The notes under the pieces were generated by a model, which had not been told where the DNA came from, did no database searches, and was given only the letters and a program-made list of their open reading frames with translations. This document shows, piece by piece, positions 1 to 9,398 of a stretch of DNA of 17,346 nt. Source of the DNA: Conidiobolus incongruus B7586 (lineage: Eukaryota; Entomophthoromycota; Entomophthoromycetes; Entomophthorales; Conidiobolaceae); the NCBI GenBank assembly GCA_000697335.1, contig JNEM01011667.1, forward strand, positions 1 through 17,346, written 5' to 3'. Positions within the stretch are counted from its first letter, which is position 1. Each line of letters starts with the position of its first letter. Position numbers and translations under genes: made by a program.

Positions 1-709
1 TTTATTTAATATTAGAAAAATTTATCTTATTAGTTTTTAATTTGAAAAATATTATATTGAATATTATTTTTTTAAATAATGTGGTAGAGTGTTGATTATT
101 ATTATATTAATCAAAGCAAATACTAAAATATATTAAAAGTTTATTATATAAAAATATACCAACCTAAATTTAATAGTATAAAAAATGGGTAATTGATTTG
201 ATATATTTTCATTTGGGATTATATTCAATTTAATATACTATCTAGGTATTTGTCAAGAGCTTTTTAGTTTTCACCTAACCTAATAGGTATTGAAATTTCA
301 AAGTAATATTAAATTGGACCTTATATTAATTTCATAGATTATGAAAAATTTGAATTATATTTATAAAAGTAATTTAAATATATTGTTTATATACTAAAAT
401 TTAAAAAATTGTTTGTATAAAATATGAATTGTTAAATACTTATAATAAGAAAATTTCTAATAATAAACTTATCAGCGATTGATGAAAAATTTAATTATAT
501 AAAGGCTTTGACAATGAATTAATTACTTTTAATAGTGTATTATAACGTTCATATTTATAACTGAACATGCTCATTAAAAATATTATGAAAATCTTTAAAT
601 AATTTATTAAATCATGTTTCAATTATTATCAAAAAATATTTTTCTCAAACATCATAATAGAAAAAAAATTGGTATTTGTAAAATTTACATAAATTATAAA
701 ATTAAAATA

Positions 710-954
710 ATTCTTAAAAAATTATAGTAATAAGAATTATGTTTAATGGGACTGGTTAAAACTCAGAAATCTTTTTTCTATCCTGCTCCAAATAATCCCA
801 TTTTAAATTTCTCAAAATTTGCACAATTTATTAAAATTAACTTATTCTGAAAGAATTTTGTTAATAAAAAATTATGTACAATGGGATTAGTGAAGACACA
901 GAAATCCCTTTTCTACTCCGCTCCAAAATTCACATTTTAAAATTTTCAAATTTT
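710..954. repeat. Imperfect direct repeat, two ~111-bp copies, offset 134-135 bp
   Basis: Copy A is about 710-820 and copy B about 844-954, with roughly 23 bp between them. The shared blocks keep their order: ATTCT, then AATTATGT, AATGGGA, CAGAAATC, TTTTCTA, GCTCCAAA, CATTTTAAA/CCATTTTAAA and a TCAAA-TTT run. Anchors differ by a constant 134-135 bp (AATGGG at 745 and 880; ATTTTAA at 800 and 934). The match is too long and too ordered to be simple AT bias. The copies differ at many positions, so the duplication is old. No coding potential or terminal structure identifies the source. Confidence 0.7.
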
Positions 955-1571
955 AAGTATATCACTATTATTAATTATTGTGTTATACAATATGATAATC
1001 ACTATATATTTGTAGTTTCCATTTTTAACTTTATATAAAACATTTTGAAGATTATATTTAATTACCATTTTCAATGTTCAATTCTGTATCTGAAAATATG
1101 TTATTATGTTAAATATTGATACATTTGAATAATTATTAATCATATTTATTATATAAATTATGATTAAAAGGGAACAATTCTAAACTTTACGGACCGCTTT
1201 ATTAACCTTGTAACATACTACAAAATATTTGTTCCATGTGAGCTAATTACAATTTGTTACTGAATATAATTAAGTAATAATGGTTGAAAAATTATATTTC
1301 AATGTTATTTTAAAAATGAATATAGAAATGTCCATATCAGTAATATTGGATTATTTAATCTTCAAATTTCAATTTCAAAAATTTTGAAATATTTGAATGA
1401 TTGGAGCTTGTTAATAGTACTACGAAAGATATATTTGAAATTCAATATTAATTAAAAAGTACAATTTCATGCATTTCAATAAATGATGAAGCGAATTGAA
1501 TACCTTCAGTATGTACATTTAATTATTTTAATATGGTATAAGATTCAGCTCAAAGCAACTACGTCAATAAC

Positions 1572-1623
1572 TCCCGCTTCTGATGAGTATTACAAATAAT
1601 CCACTTAGAATGAATAAGCGGGA
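1572..1623. repeat. 8-bp GC-rich inverted repeat
   Basis: TCCCGCTT (1572-1579) is the exact reverse complement of AAGCGGGA (1616-1623), with 36 nt between the arms. It is one of the few G/C-rich spots in the upstream spacer. The enclosed sequence starts with CTGATGAG, so a small structured RNA was considered, but no known RNA family fits. Confidence 0.5.
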
Positions 1624-1772
1624 AAACCAAAAACTTAATATTTGAAAACAATAAATTTTTCCAATTTTATTATAATAATTATTTTTATTAATATTCATTG
1701 ATTTAACTATTTTCCCGTTATTTAGAAGTCATCTTTTTAATTTAATCCGAAACTGTAAACCAAATTAGGAGC

Positions 1773-1797
1773 TTTTTCCGATTGATTATCGGAAAAA
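1773..1797. repeat. Perfect 10-bp inverted repeat, 5-nt loop
   Basis: TTTTTCCGAT (1773-1782) and ATCGGAAAAA (1788-1797) are exact reverse complements around a TGATT loop. The run of T on one side and A on the other makes it resemble a terminator in either orientation, but no gene ends nearby. It lies just outside the larger inverted repeat at 1811-2090 and may belong to the same element. Confidence 0.6.
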
Positions 1798-1810
1798 CGA
1801 TTCACAAAAT

Positions 1811-2090
1811 ATCAATTTCGAGGTATGACAATGCGTCTTGACCAAACTATCACACTAGTCAATACTAAAAAGTGTAAGGGTATTATTTATATAGTGATAG
1901 TTAATAATAAGAAAATTCAATAAAACTCGTAATTTTAAATCTTAGTCTTATTCTTAATAAAATGAAGAGTAAAGTTATTTATCACTGGGTGATGATTACC
2001 AAATAGAGTAAAATTTATTAGTGTGATAATTTGATAATTAAACCCTGAATAAATAAAAAATCGAAAATTCAATGTCATACAAAATTAAAT
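1811..2090. mobile_element. MITE-like long imperfect inverted repeat
   Basis: The two halves are imperfect reverse complements over ~100 bp each. Matches from outside inwards are GTATGACA (1823-1830) with TGTCATAC (2073-2080), TATCACACTA (1848-1857) with TAGTGTGATA (2019-2028), and AGTGATA (1893-1899) with TATCACT (1980-1986). The order and centre are consistent, so the region can fold as one giant hairpin centred near 1940. The right arm has ~25 extra bases. There is no coding sequence. Length and structure suit a non-autonomous DNA element (MITE), but I cannot define exact termini or a target-site duplication, so the family is unknown. It ends about 35 bp before the lipase TATA-like box. 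Confidence 0.5.
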
Positions 2091-2123
2091 ATGTAACCTT
2101 GATGGATTAATATTGGTTCTAGG

Positions 2124-2133
2124 TATATAAAGG
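2124..2133 (+). promoter_or_regulatory. TATA-like box upstream of the lipase
   Basis: TATATAAAGG lies 125-134 bp upstream of the lipase ATG. The trailing AAAGG makes it stand out from ordinary TA runs. Its role is inferred from position and sequence only. Confidence 0.4.
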
Positions 2134-2257
2134 TGTCAATTTCCAAATGAAAATATTTATTAATTATTTTTTCTTTTAAATTTTTGTTATTAAAAATCTT
2201 TTTTGTAAATATATTTATTAAATTAATAAATATAATTCAATTATTATAAAATTTAAG

Positions 2258-4522
2258 ATGGATTTTATGAGACCTGACCTTTATAAAAGGCTATCACAGT
2301 ATAGACAAGAGGAGGAGAATTTGCGAGGGGTGGAAGCTTTTAAGAAAGCCTGTTTACAAGATACTATCTGTTTTGATTCGTGGTCTACCCAACCCACGAT
2401 AAGTCCGAGTGATGAGAATCATAATGATGAGCAGGACCCAGTTGCAGGTATTGAAATTGAAAAGATAAAAAATGGATTTTGGTCCTGGTTTCAAGCGCTA
2501 GGGACTAAGGTGGAGAGTAAAAGTTCGGTTTTTGCTATGATACGATATCCTTTATTGGTAAATTTTTTTAAGTTGATAAATTAATTTTAATTTTTAATTT
2601 GAAAGTTATTAGTTATTCATTGGCATTGTACTGTTATTCGAGCTGATATTATATTTTTCAGTACGTCAAATAGTAGCATGGTGGGAGTATCTCTATTTCT
2701 GGTAAATCTTTTAAAGTATGCATTAAAATCATACACTGATCCTCTCTTAGGACTGGAACAGCATACAAGCTCCGCGAGAATTTAAGGCGGGCGACTAATT
2801 ATGAAGAATGGAAAGAGGCCGCCCTTAAGCTTGATGATTTCATGAATAAAGATGAATGGAAACGACGCGCAAAATTCTCTTACTACGATTATGACCTCTT
2901 GATCAAATTGACCAAAAAATTAAATCAGTACAGATTGGCTAAAGATGTTAAAAAAGTGAGAGAATTACTCATTCAGGCTGGCACCAAGGCTAATTTTGGC
3001 AACGTGGAAGATATTAGACTTTATACACATACCTATTATGGTACTAAGTTGGTAAGTATTCATTTTTGCATATAGTTGAATAAAAAAATAACAATTTGAT
3101 AATAGGTAGCTGAAAGATTCTTACAAGAAGTGCAAAAGTCTTTGGATTTTATCGGAAATTCACCTGATATCCCCAGTTATGATAAATACAAATTTTTTAA
3201 AATGGCCTATAAGAATTATGGTCGAACTGCTTTATGTTTAAGTGGCGGTGCGACCATTGCCTACTACCATTATGGTGTGATTAAGGAGTTACTTGAACAA
3301 GATATGTTGCCTAGGGTAATTACGGGTACAAGTGCTGGATCTATGATCGGTAATATACTCATTGATATAGCTAATATTTGATCATTTGTTTAATAATTCT
3401 TGTATAGCCGCTTTAGCTTGTTGTCACACAGATGACGAATTACGCGAAATTATTAACCCTGATATGTGTGCACTGATCAAACCCTGTAGCGAAAATATGT
3501 GGGTGAAATTCAAAAGATTCTTGCAGACCGGTGCTTGCTTCGATCATGTCGACTGGGCTCTTCAAACTCAATGGGTCACCAAGGGCAATACTACCTTCTT
3601 GGAAGCTTATCAAAGAACTGGAAAAATCCTCAATATCTCAGCCACACCCTGTGATTCGTACTCTCCATCTAAGATTCTGAACTATTTAACAGCTCCCAAC
3701 TGTGTTATTTGGTCAGCTGTTTTGGCTAGTTCTGCAATTCCTGGTATTCTCAAACCTATAACTTTGATGATTAAACAAGAAGATGGTACCTTAGTTCCTT
3801 TCTATAGCGCTGGTCTCAAGTGGAGAGATGGCAGTTTCAAAACAGATTTACCTCTCGAAGCATTGAATACATGCTTTGATGTTAAATATACAATTGTCAG
3901 TCAGGTGAATCCCCATGTGTCCATATTTTTCTATGATCACAGAGGAAGCGTAGGGAGACCAGCGAGCCATCGAAATGGCCAAGGATGGCGCGGAGGCTTT
4001 ATTCTTGCAAGTATTGAGCATTATCTCAAACTTGATTTGAAAAAATGGCTACGAGTACTTCGAGATTTAGAACTTCTTCCAAAATTTCTGAAAATGGACT
4101 GGTCGCTCATCTGGCTCCAAAAATTTGATGGCAGCGTTACTATTCTTCCCAAAGTATCCTTCTGGAACTACTGGTACATTCTTACCGATCCAGACTATGA
4201 TCGTCTCAATCACCAGATCACATCCGGCAGGAAATCAGTTTGGCCCAAGCTCCATCCTGTCTCCAATCGTAACAACATCGAAAAATGTATTCAAAAGTGG
4301 CTCAAACAACTTAAGGTCGCTCGTGCCAAGGATGAGGGCGAATCTTCCGACTCCGATACCCACAAAAAGTCACTCGCTACAAATTTGGAAGTGGAATACA
4401 CCCCAATTTACCAGAAAAGTACAGGAAATGTAGAAGCAGAATCTCTAGAACAATCCTTCTCCGAAAGCACACTCGATGGGGATGATGATCAAGACGATGA
4501 TAGTATAGATAATATGATTTAA
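2258..4522 (+). CDS. Patatin-type triacylglycerol lipase (Tgl3/4/5-SDP1 family), five exons
   Basis: Predicted lipid-droplet lipase that hydrolyses triacylglycerol. Exons are 2258-2557, 2613-2701, 2751-3051, 3106-3349 and 3408-4522; introns are 55, 49, 54 and 58 nt. The product is 682 residues, close to yeast Tgl3 and shorter than Tgl4. A hydrophobic segment (residues ~97-130) is followed by the DUF3336 region (NYEEW, DEWKRR, YYDYDLL, YTHTYYGTK) and the patatin domain. Visible catalytic elements are the glycine-rich oxyanion loop LSGG (G277-G278), the nucleophile elbow GTSAG (Ser306) and the dyad Asp in RDGS (Asp452); NPHV and WRGGF blocks follow. The C terminus is acidic and Asp/Ser-rich. 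The exon 2 acceptor at 2612 was chosen because it keeps the frame, gives a continuous hydrophobic segment and fits the intron sizes here. The family is near certain; which paralogue (Tgl3, 4 or 5) cannot be told. Confidence 0.93.
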
Positions 4523-5533
4523 ACATATATTATCAATTACTATATGATAAATTATTTGTATTTAGTTAAATTAACCATATTACTAATCCCCTTAAATAGA
4601 AAATATTGAATAAAATAATTGAATTAATATAATATAAAAATAACCTAAATTCTCTATCAATATCTATTGCCCAAATGTTCTGTTATAATTTTAATAATTT
4701 AAAGGTGTTTAAGCAATTTTATTAGATTATAAATTAATAACATAAATTGTTTGATATATATATATATATATATCAAAATAATATTTTAAAATTTTTAATT
4801 TAATTCAACATTAAAATATATATATCATAATTTTTAAATAAAAATTAATGAAAACAATAAATTAATAATTTGAATGTCAAAGTGTCACAAAATTTACAAT
4901 GTATATAATTTGAAATTAAAAATTAATAATAGTGTATTTATTTGTTATAGAATTTAAAATATGTAAAAATATAACTATAATGAAAATACATAATAATATT
5001 GACTATCGTAATTCAATAATTAATTAAACTAACAAAATTTTTATTGAATATTTTAGTTTTTGAAATTTACAATAAACTATTATTTTTTAATTATTAAGTG
5101 ATATGTCAGGATAATTCCAATTGAAAAGATTCCTTCAAAACTGTGACAAGTAAAATATAATTTGATAGATTTTATATCACTGTTTAAAATATTCTTAAAG
5201 ATATAAAAAAATTCTCAAGGATTTAAAATTGGTTATAGCATTTCAGTATATTTTAAAGGAAATATTGAATAATTACATTGTGAATTCTTGATATTGAAAA
5301 TATTATTATTTTATCTAGAATTATGAGTTTAAAATAATTTAGTAATATTAATGATTGATAAAATTATTTTTACAATTTTTTTAAATACTTAATTATAAAA
5401 AACCACGCTTGGAAGGATCAAAACTATAAAAAAATTGGAAATCAAAATTTATACCATAAAAATAAAATATATTAATATTATTGAATAATTAAAACTCAAA
5501 TTCCAAACCCAAAAAATTCTATATCCTTATCCT
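4523..5533. other. Spacer between convergent lipase and DOHH genes
   Basis: This 1.0-kb A/T-rich stretch lies between two stop codons and must hold both 3' untranslated regions. Several AATAAA/AATAAT-like strings are present, but in such AT-rich DNA they are not diagnostic. Apart from the TA microsatellite at 4754-4773 I see nothing else in it. Confidence 0.7.
4754..4773. repeat. (AT)n microsatellite
   Basis: About ten uninterrupted AT units, flanked by TTG and CAA so that the whole block is a perfect palindrome. A simple-sequence tract, probably variable in length between strains. Confidence 0.9.
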
Positions 5534-6662
5534 TTAATTAGCAGGAGGTGCTAATGAAGCATACTGGAATTGATCAGAATTTTCGTATTCATACATATCT
5601 AAAGCAACTAGACAAGATTCTCTGACGACGCGCTCGTCGTCTTTACTAAATTTCTGGAGGATGGGGAGTACATCGGGATGGGCAATAGATCCTAAGGCTT
5701 CAGCACTTTCGTGACGGACCATGGGAGCTTCGTCGAGTTTAGAGAGAGACTGAATAGGGAGAAGGTTAGTGTGATGTTGACTAAAGAGAAAATTAAAGTA
5801 CCTTGATAAGAGCTGGAATACTGGCAACGTGTTGCATCTGACCGAAGACGAAAGCAATTTCGTGACGGAATAGAGCACTCTTGTCTTCTAAACCTTCAGC
5901 CAAAGCCTAAATACCAATCAATTATAATTCATCAATAAATAAAGTAACTCAGTTACCAATACGGACTCTTCGTCCCCTCTGTTTCTTAAAGCAAACATAG
6001 CTCTATATCTCTTAAACAAAGGTAACTCAGGATTCAGCAAAATTTCTTTCAATTCAGGTGTACTCTTATCCTCGAAAGCAGGAGGTGCAGGATCGATAGA
6101 ACTATAAATGGATTGAGAAGTTTGCTCTTTGGTCTCCTGTTGGTCGTGCTTAATCTTGTCCAAAGCAATTTGGCATGTTTCAACGACTTCAATACTTGGA
6201 TCTTTTAGAAATTCTTCAAGGATTGGAATAGCTTCAGGGGCACTGATGGCTCCCATAGCTTCAGCAGCCTAAAATTCAAAGTTAGGAAAAACTAAGAAAT
6301 TATTCAGATACAAACTTACTTCATGACGAACCATAGGATCTTCATCCATATTTCTGAGCACTTTCTCCAACACAGGAAGCGCTCTGATATTACCCATTTG
6401 TCCCAAACAGTATGCTAATTCGTGTTTTAATAGAGCACTATCCCCATCGAAACCTATCCCCCACCACTATTAACACTTTAAACAAAAAATTAAGTAATGA
6501 ATTACCTTTAGAAATAATATCCACACTTCTATCATCCTTCAAAGCTTTGAGTGAGAACAAAGCTCTGAAACGTTCGGAAAGGGGAGTTTGTTCGCTGAGC
6601 AACAAGTTACTCAAACCTTCATAATCGACATTACCGTATTGGTGATTGATATCAGTACACAT
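5534..6662 (-). CDS. DOHH: Deoxyhypusine hydroxylase, five exons
   Basis: Completes hypusine synthesis by hydroxylating the deoxyhypusine side chain of eIF5A; a cytosolic di-iron HEAT-repeat enzyme. Exons in transcript order are 6662-6506, 6453-6320, 6268-5957, 5906-5802 and 5749-5534; introns are 52, 51, 50 and 52 nt. The product is 307 residues (human 302, yeast Lia1 325). All four His-Glu iron-binding pairs are present: H63-E64 in KHELAY, H96-E97 in MVRHEAAEA, H216-E217 in FRHEIAF and H249-E250 in [11 protein letters not shown]. They form two symmetrical halves joined by a charged linker (about residues 130-170). The ATG at 6660-6662 starts the first repeat at the usual distance. The second His-Glu pair is the last codon pair before intron 2, and the splice restores the motif exactly. 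Nothing looks damaged. The yeast name is LIA1. Confidence 0.96.
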
Positions 6663-6736
6663 TTTTCAATGATTTATAGTCTATTAGTTATTTCAAATTA
6701 TTTAAAAATATTATAGTGAATGGAGAAGGGAATAGG

Positions 6737-6744
6737 TATTTATA
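6737..6744 (-). promoter_or_regulatory. TATA-like box upstream of DOHH
   Basis: On the minus strand TATAAATA lies about 75-82 bp before the DOHH start codon, a plausible distance for a TATA element with a short leader. In AT-rich DNA such strings arise easily, so support is modest. Confidence 0.35.
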
Positions 6745-6919
6745 GGTAAATTTAAATTGATCAAAATGTGGGTTTAATTAAGAATCGGGAATGTGAAAAT
6801 CTGATAACCTAAAAATTTTTTGGTTTCCAAAATAAATTTATCAGATTAAATTACAATAATGAATAAAATGTTAGTTTTATCAAAATTTTGGAAAATTGTC
6901 AAAAAATTGAAATATACTT

Positions 6920-7010
6920 TATATATATATATATATATATATATAATTATGAAATTAGAATATAAAAGCAAACTTAAAATAATTTACTTGATATATATAT
7001 ATATATATAT
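6920..7010. repeat. Two TA microsatellite tracts
   Basis: TA runs of 26 nt (6920-6945) and 20 nt (6991-7010) are separated by 45 bp of non-repetitive sequence. Both are simple-sequence tracts likely to vary in length; no function is implied. Confidence 0.9.
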
Positions 7011-7189
7011 TGCATTTCAAATTATAATATAAAAATATCCAAGATTTATTTCAAATTAAGCGATATTACATTAAACACAAAATGACACATTTTTTATCAA
7101 CAATGAACAGTTTTTATAAATATATTTAGTTATTAAAGATAATCAAAACTGCTAAATTATCAAAATTTTGAAATATTTCAAAGTTTCAA

Positions 7190-7530
7190 TCGATCCATCT
7201 GAAAAAATACATTATCAAATATAATGATAAATTTAATATTATCAATTGAACATTTGAGCTGGGTTTTAAGAAATTATATAATATCAACATTAGCAATTAT
7301 TTCATAATGATTCTATTATATAATAGATTATTTGATTGTTTTCCAATTTATTAAATCTTTTTTATGAATTTATGAAAGTTTTAATACTAAATTGTATACT
7401 ATTTGACCCATAAAAATTTTCTATTTCAATAACTTTGATTTTAATCTTTCGATCCCAAATCAAAAATTTGATTATTAACTTGAAATGGATCATCCCTTAG
7501 TAGCTTAGTAAAATCGATCCGTAATCGATC
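7190..7530 (+). promoter_or_regulatory. Cluster of TCGATC/GATCGA motifs upstream of photolyase
   Basis: TCGATC (GATCGA on the other strand) occurs at 7190-7195, 7449-7454, 7514-7519 and 7525-7530; the last two are exactly 11 bp apart. Outside genes I find the hexamer only once more in the window (12919-12924). In Neurospora, GATC-containing elements with a GATCGA-like core bind the White Collar blue-light complex, and photolyase is a classic light-induced gene. A light-response role is therefore a reasonable inference. The sequence shows only the motif cluster. Confidence 0.4.
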
Positions 7531-7607
7531 TCCAACATAACCAATGGTAAAGATATTAAAAATTAACTAAGAATGACTACATCCTTACTTAAAATAAATG
7601 AATGTAC

Positions 7608-7616
7608 TATAAAAGG
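7608..7616 (+). promoter_or_regulatory. TATA box of the photolyase gene
   Basis: TATAAAAGG ends 74 bp upstream of the photolyase ATG. It is the best TATA match in this spacer and follows the TCGATC cluster. Confidence 0.5.
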
Positions 7617-7690
7617 GTTAATGGGTTGGAAATATGATGTTAACTTTTAACCAAAATCATCAAAATTAATAATCAATACCAATATAAGTA

Positions 7691-9307
7691 ATGGGTAAAC
7701 ATCTAAACTCACTAGATACACAGTCCAATAATCCACCTAACAAAATCTCAAAGTGTGGCAGCAACTCCAAGGATGGTACCAATAATAACAAAAATATGCT
7801 TATGTGGTTCCGCACAGATCTCAGACTTCGGGATAACAGAGCTCTAGAGCGTGCTCTAATCACCTCCCGACTAAATAATGTCCCAATCCTATTCTGTTTT
7901 CTAATCTCCATAAAAGAATGGCAATCTCACAACTATAGTCCTTGGAAAATTGATTTTTGGCTGAGAAATGCTGCAGAACTTGCCAAAGAAATTAATGGAA
8001 TGGAACTTCCTTTTATTTTTGAAAAGATTGAAAGTATTGATGAAGCTCCACAAGCCATTCTAAACATTTGTCAAGAGTATAATATATCACAAGTATTTTG
8101 GAATATGGACTATGAAGTTAATGAAACCAAAAGGGACCGCAATACCAAAGCAATGCTTGAAAGGTATGGTATTCAGGGAAATGGCTACCACGACCAGTGC
8201 ATCGTACCACCTGGCGATTTACTGAACAACTCCGAAACTCCTTATACAGTGTTTACGCCATTTAAGAACAAATGGTACAAGAAAGTATACTGGTCGATGG
8301 ATTTTCCAGACGTTGATTACTTACGGCAATCCGATTCCTTACCTAGGGATGATGATATTCAAAGAACTAGAGAATTGAAAGATCGATATCCAGAGTTATA
8401 TGATGCCAAATTACAAAATTTACCACCTATCAATTTATCAAAAGATCAATTAGATTTTAGTTTAAAAAATTATGAAGCAGGTTACCATATCGCCCAACAA
8501 AAATTAAAAAATTACGGTAAAGGAACGTTGTCAAAATACAAGACAGATAGGGACATCCCAGCGTTAGACGGTACCACAAAACTCTCAATGTACCTATCGC
8601 TAGGTGTCATCTCAGCCAGGGAATGCGTCAACTTCGCTCGTGATTTAAACACTAATAGGAATTTAGACTCGGGTAATCAAGGGATTGTAACATGGATTAA
8701 CGAACTCATTTGGAGGGATTTTTATAGACATATTTTGTTCCACTTCCCCAAGGTATGTAAATGTCAACCCTTTAAAGACTCCGCCAATGATATCGAATGG
8801 CAAGAAGATCCCAACAGTTTGAAATTCCAAGCATGGTGTTCGGGCAATACCGGGTATCCAATCGTAGACGCCGGAATACGTCAACTCAACACTACTGGTT
8901 GGATGCACAACCGTCTTCGGATGATCGTATCGTCATTCCTCGCCAAGACCCTACTCTTGAACTGGCAACTTGGAGAAACTTACTTCATGAATCACCTAAT
9001 CGATGGAGATTTCGCCTCTAACAATGGGGGCTGGCAATGGAGTGCATCCACAGGCACGGACTGTCAGCCATACTTTAGGATTTTTAATCCCTTGTCTCAA
9101 GCGGAGAAGTTTGATCCTAATGGGGAGTTTATTAAGAAGTGGGTGCCAGAATTAAGCGGTTTGAGTGGTAAGGCTGTTCTAGATCCCTACGGCCAATTGA
9201 GTTCTGAAGAATTCAAGAAGTTGAAATATCCTAAACCTATTGTTGATCACTCCAAAATGCGTAAAGTGACTTTAGCAGCGTTTGAAAAAGCAATGAAACG
9301 CAAATAA
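7691..9307 (+). CDS. PHR1: Class I CPD photolyase
   Basis: Splits UV-induced cyclobutane pyrimidine dimers with blue light, using FAD and an antenna chromophore. Single exon, 538 residues. A ~35-residue Asn/Ser/Lys-rich leader precedes the antenna domain (LMWFRTDLRLRDN from residue 37; WNMDYEVNETKRDR near 137). The FAD domain starts near 260 (DGTTKLSMYLSLGVIS, 293-308) and runs to the C terminus. Equivalents of key E. coli residues are all present: Glu338 and Trp341 in ELIWRDFYRH (E274, W277), Met411 in NRLRM (M345, where (6-4) photolyases carry His), Asn444 (N378, where plant cryptochromes carry Asp), and the electron-transfer tryptophans Trp382, Trp425 and Trp448 (W306, W359, W382). These favour an active repair enzyme over a cryptochrome. 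The first ATG was taken; Met36 or Met38 would remove only the leader. It is the only protein gene here without an intron. Confidence 0.96.
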   Translation: MGKHLNSLDTQSNNPPNKISKCGSNSKDGTNNNKNMLMWFRTDLRLRDNRALERALITSRLNNVPILFCFLISIKEWQSHNYSPWKIDFWLRNAAELAKEINGMELPFIFEKIESIDEAPQAILNICQEYNISQVFWNMDYEVNETKRDRNTKAMLERYGIQGNGYHDQCIVPPGDLLNNSETPYTVFTPFKNKWYKKVYWSMDFPDVDYLRQSDSLPRDDDIQRTRELKDRYPELYDAKLQNLPPINLSKDQLDFSLKNYEAGYHIAQQKLKNYGKGTLSKYKTDRDIPALDGTTKLSMYLSLGVISARECVNFARDLNTNRNLDSGNQGIVTWINELIWRDFYRHILFHFPKVCKCQPFKDSANDIEWQEDPNSLKFQAWCSGNTGYPIVDAGIRQLNTTGWMHNRLRMIVSSFLAKTLLLNWQLGETYFMNHLIDGDFASNNGGWQWSASTGTDCQPYFRIFNPLSQAEKFDPNGEFIKKWVPELSGLSGKAVLDPYGQLSSEEFKKLKYPKPIVDHSKMRKVTLAAFEKAMKRK

Positions 9308-9398
9308 TTGAATCAGTTTAATAAATTAAATTTTATAAATAAATCAGTTTTATTATGTAATATGTATAATATTTAAATCTATAATATATTCAATTATT
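9308..9398. other. 91-bp spacer between convergent photolyase and CTU2 stops
   Basis: The two stop codons are only 91 bp apart. AATAAA-like strings occur for both strands. The two 3' untranslated regions probably overlap. Confidence 0.7.

Larger units (their letters stand above)
1..2257. other. Gene-free AT-rich spacer upstream of the lipase
   Basis: I find no open frame with convincing coding character on either strand. The stretch is dominated by A/T runs. It contains several structures listed separately: a ~111-bp imperfect direct repeat (710-954), an 8-bp GC-rich inverted repeat (1572-1623), a 10-bp perfect hairpin (1773-1797) and a ~280-bp imperfect inverted repeat (1811-2090). The last ~130 bp, with a TATA-like box, are presumably the lipase promoter and leader. 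Confidence 0.7.
6663..7690. other. Divergent promoter region between DOHH and photolyase
   Basis: A 1,028-bp spacer between two start codons pointing away from each other, so it must hold both promoters. It contains a TATA-like box at each end, two TA tracts (6920-6945 and 6991-7010), a short perfect inverted repeat (AATCAAA 7458-7464 with TTTGATT 7467-7473) and four TCGATC hexamers on the photolyase side. No coding frame is seen. Confidence 0.7.

Noticed and set aside
1580-1615. Possible hammerhead ribozyme around CTGATGAG...GAA
   Set aside because: The CUGAUGA core is followed by a hairpin, but the GAA is not next to a proper stem II closing pair, and the flanking arms pair with each other instead of forming separate stems I and III. 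No cleavage-site geometry results.
1572-1623. Possible tRNA (stem of acceptor-like length)
   Set aside because: Only 36 nt lie between the arms, too few for a normal tRNA, and there is no TTCGA-type T loop or anticodon arm.
4125-4433. 102-codon frame inside lipase exon 5
   Set aside because: Alternate-frame shadow of the conserved lipase coding sequence.
8663-9021. Two overlapping frames inside photolyase
   Set aside because: They are shadows of the FAD-binding domain frame, which is fully conserved.
7691-9307. Photolyase gene as a cryptochrome or (6-4) photolyase
   Set aside because: Asn444 and Met411 match CPD photolyases, and the substrate-binding Glu338 and Trp341 are present. A plant-type cryptochrome would carry Asp at the N378 position, and (6-4) enzymes carry His at the M345 position.
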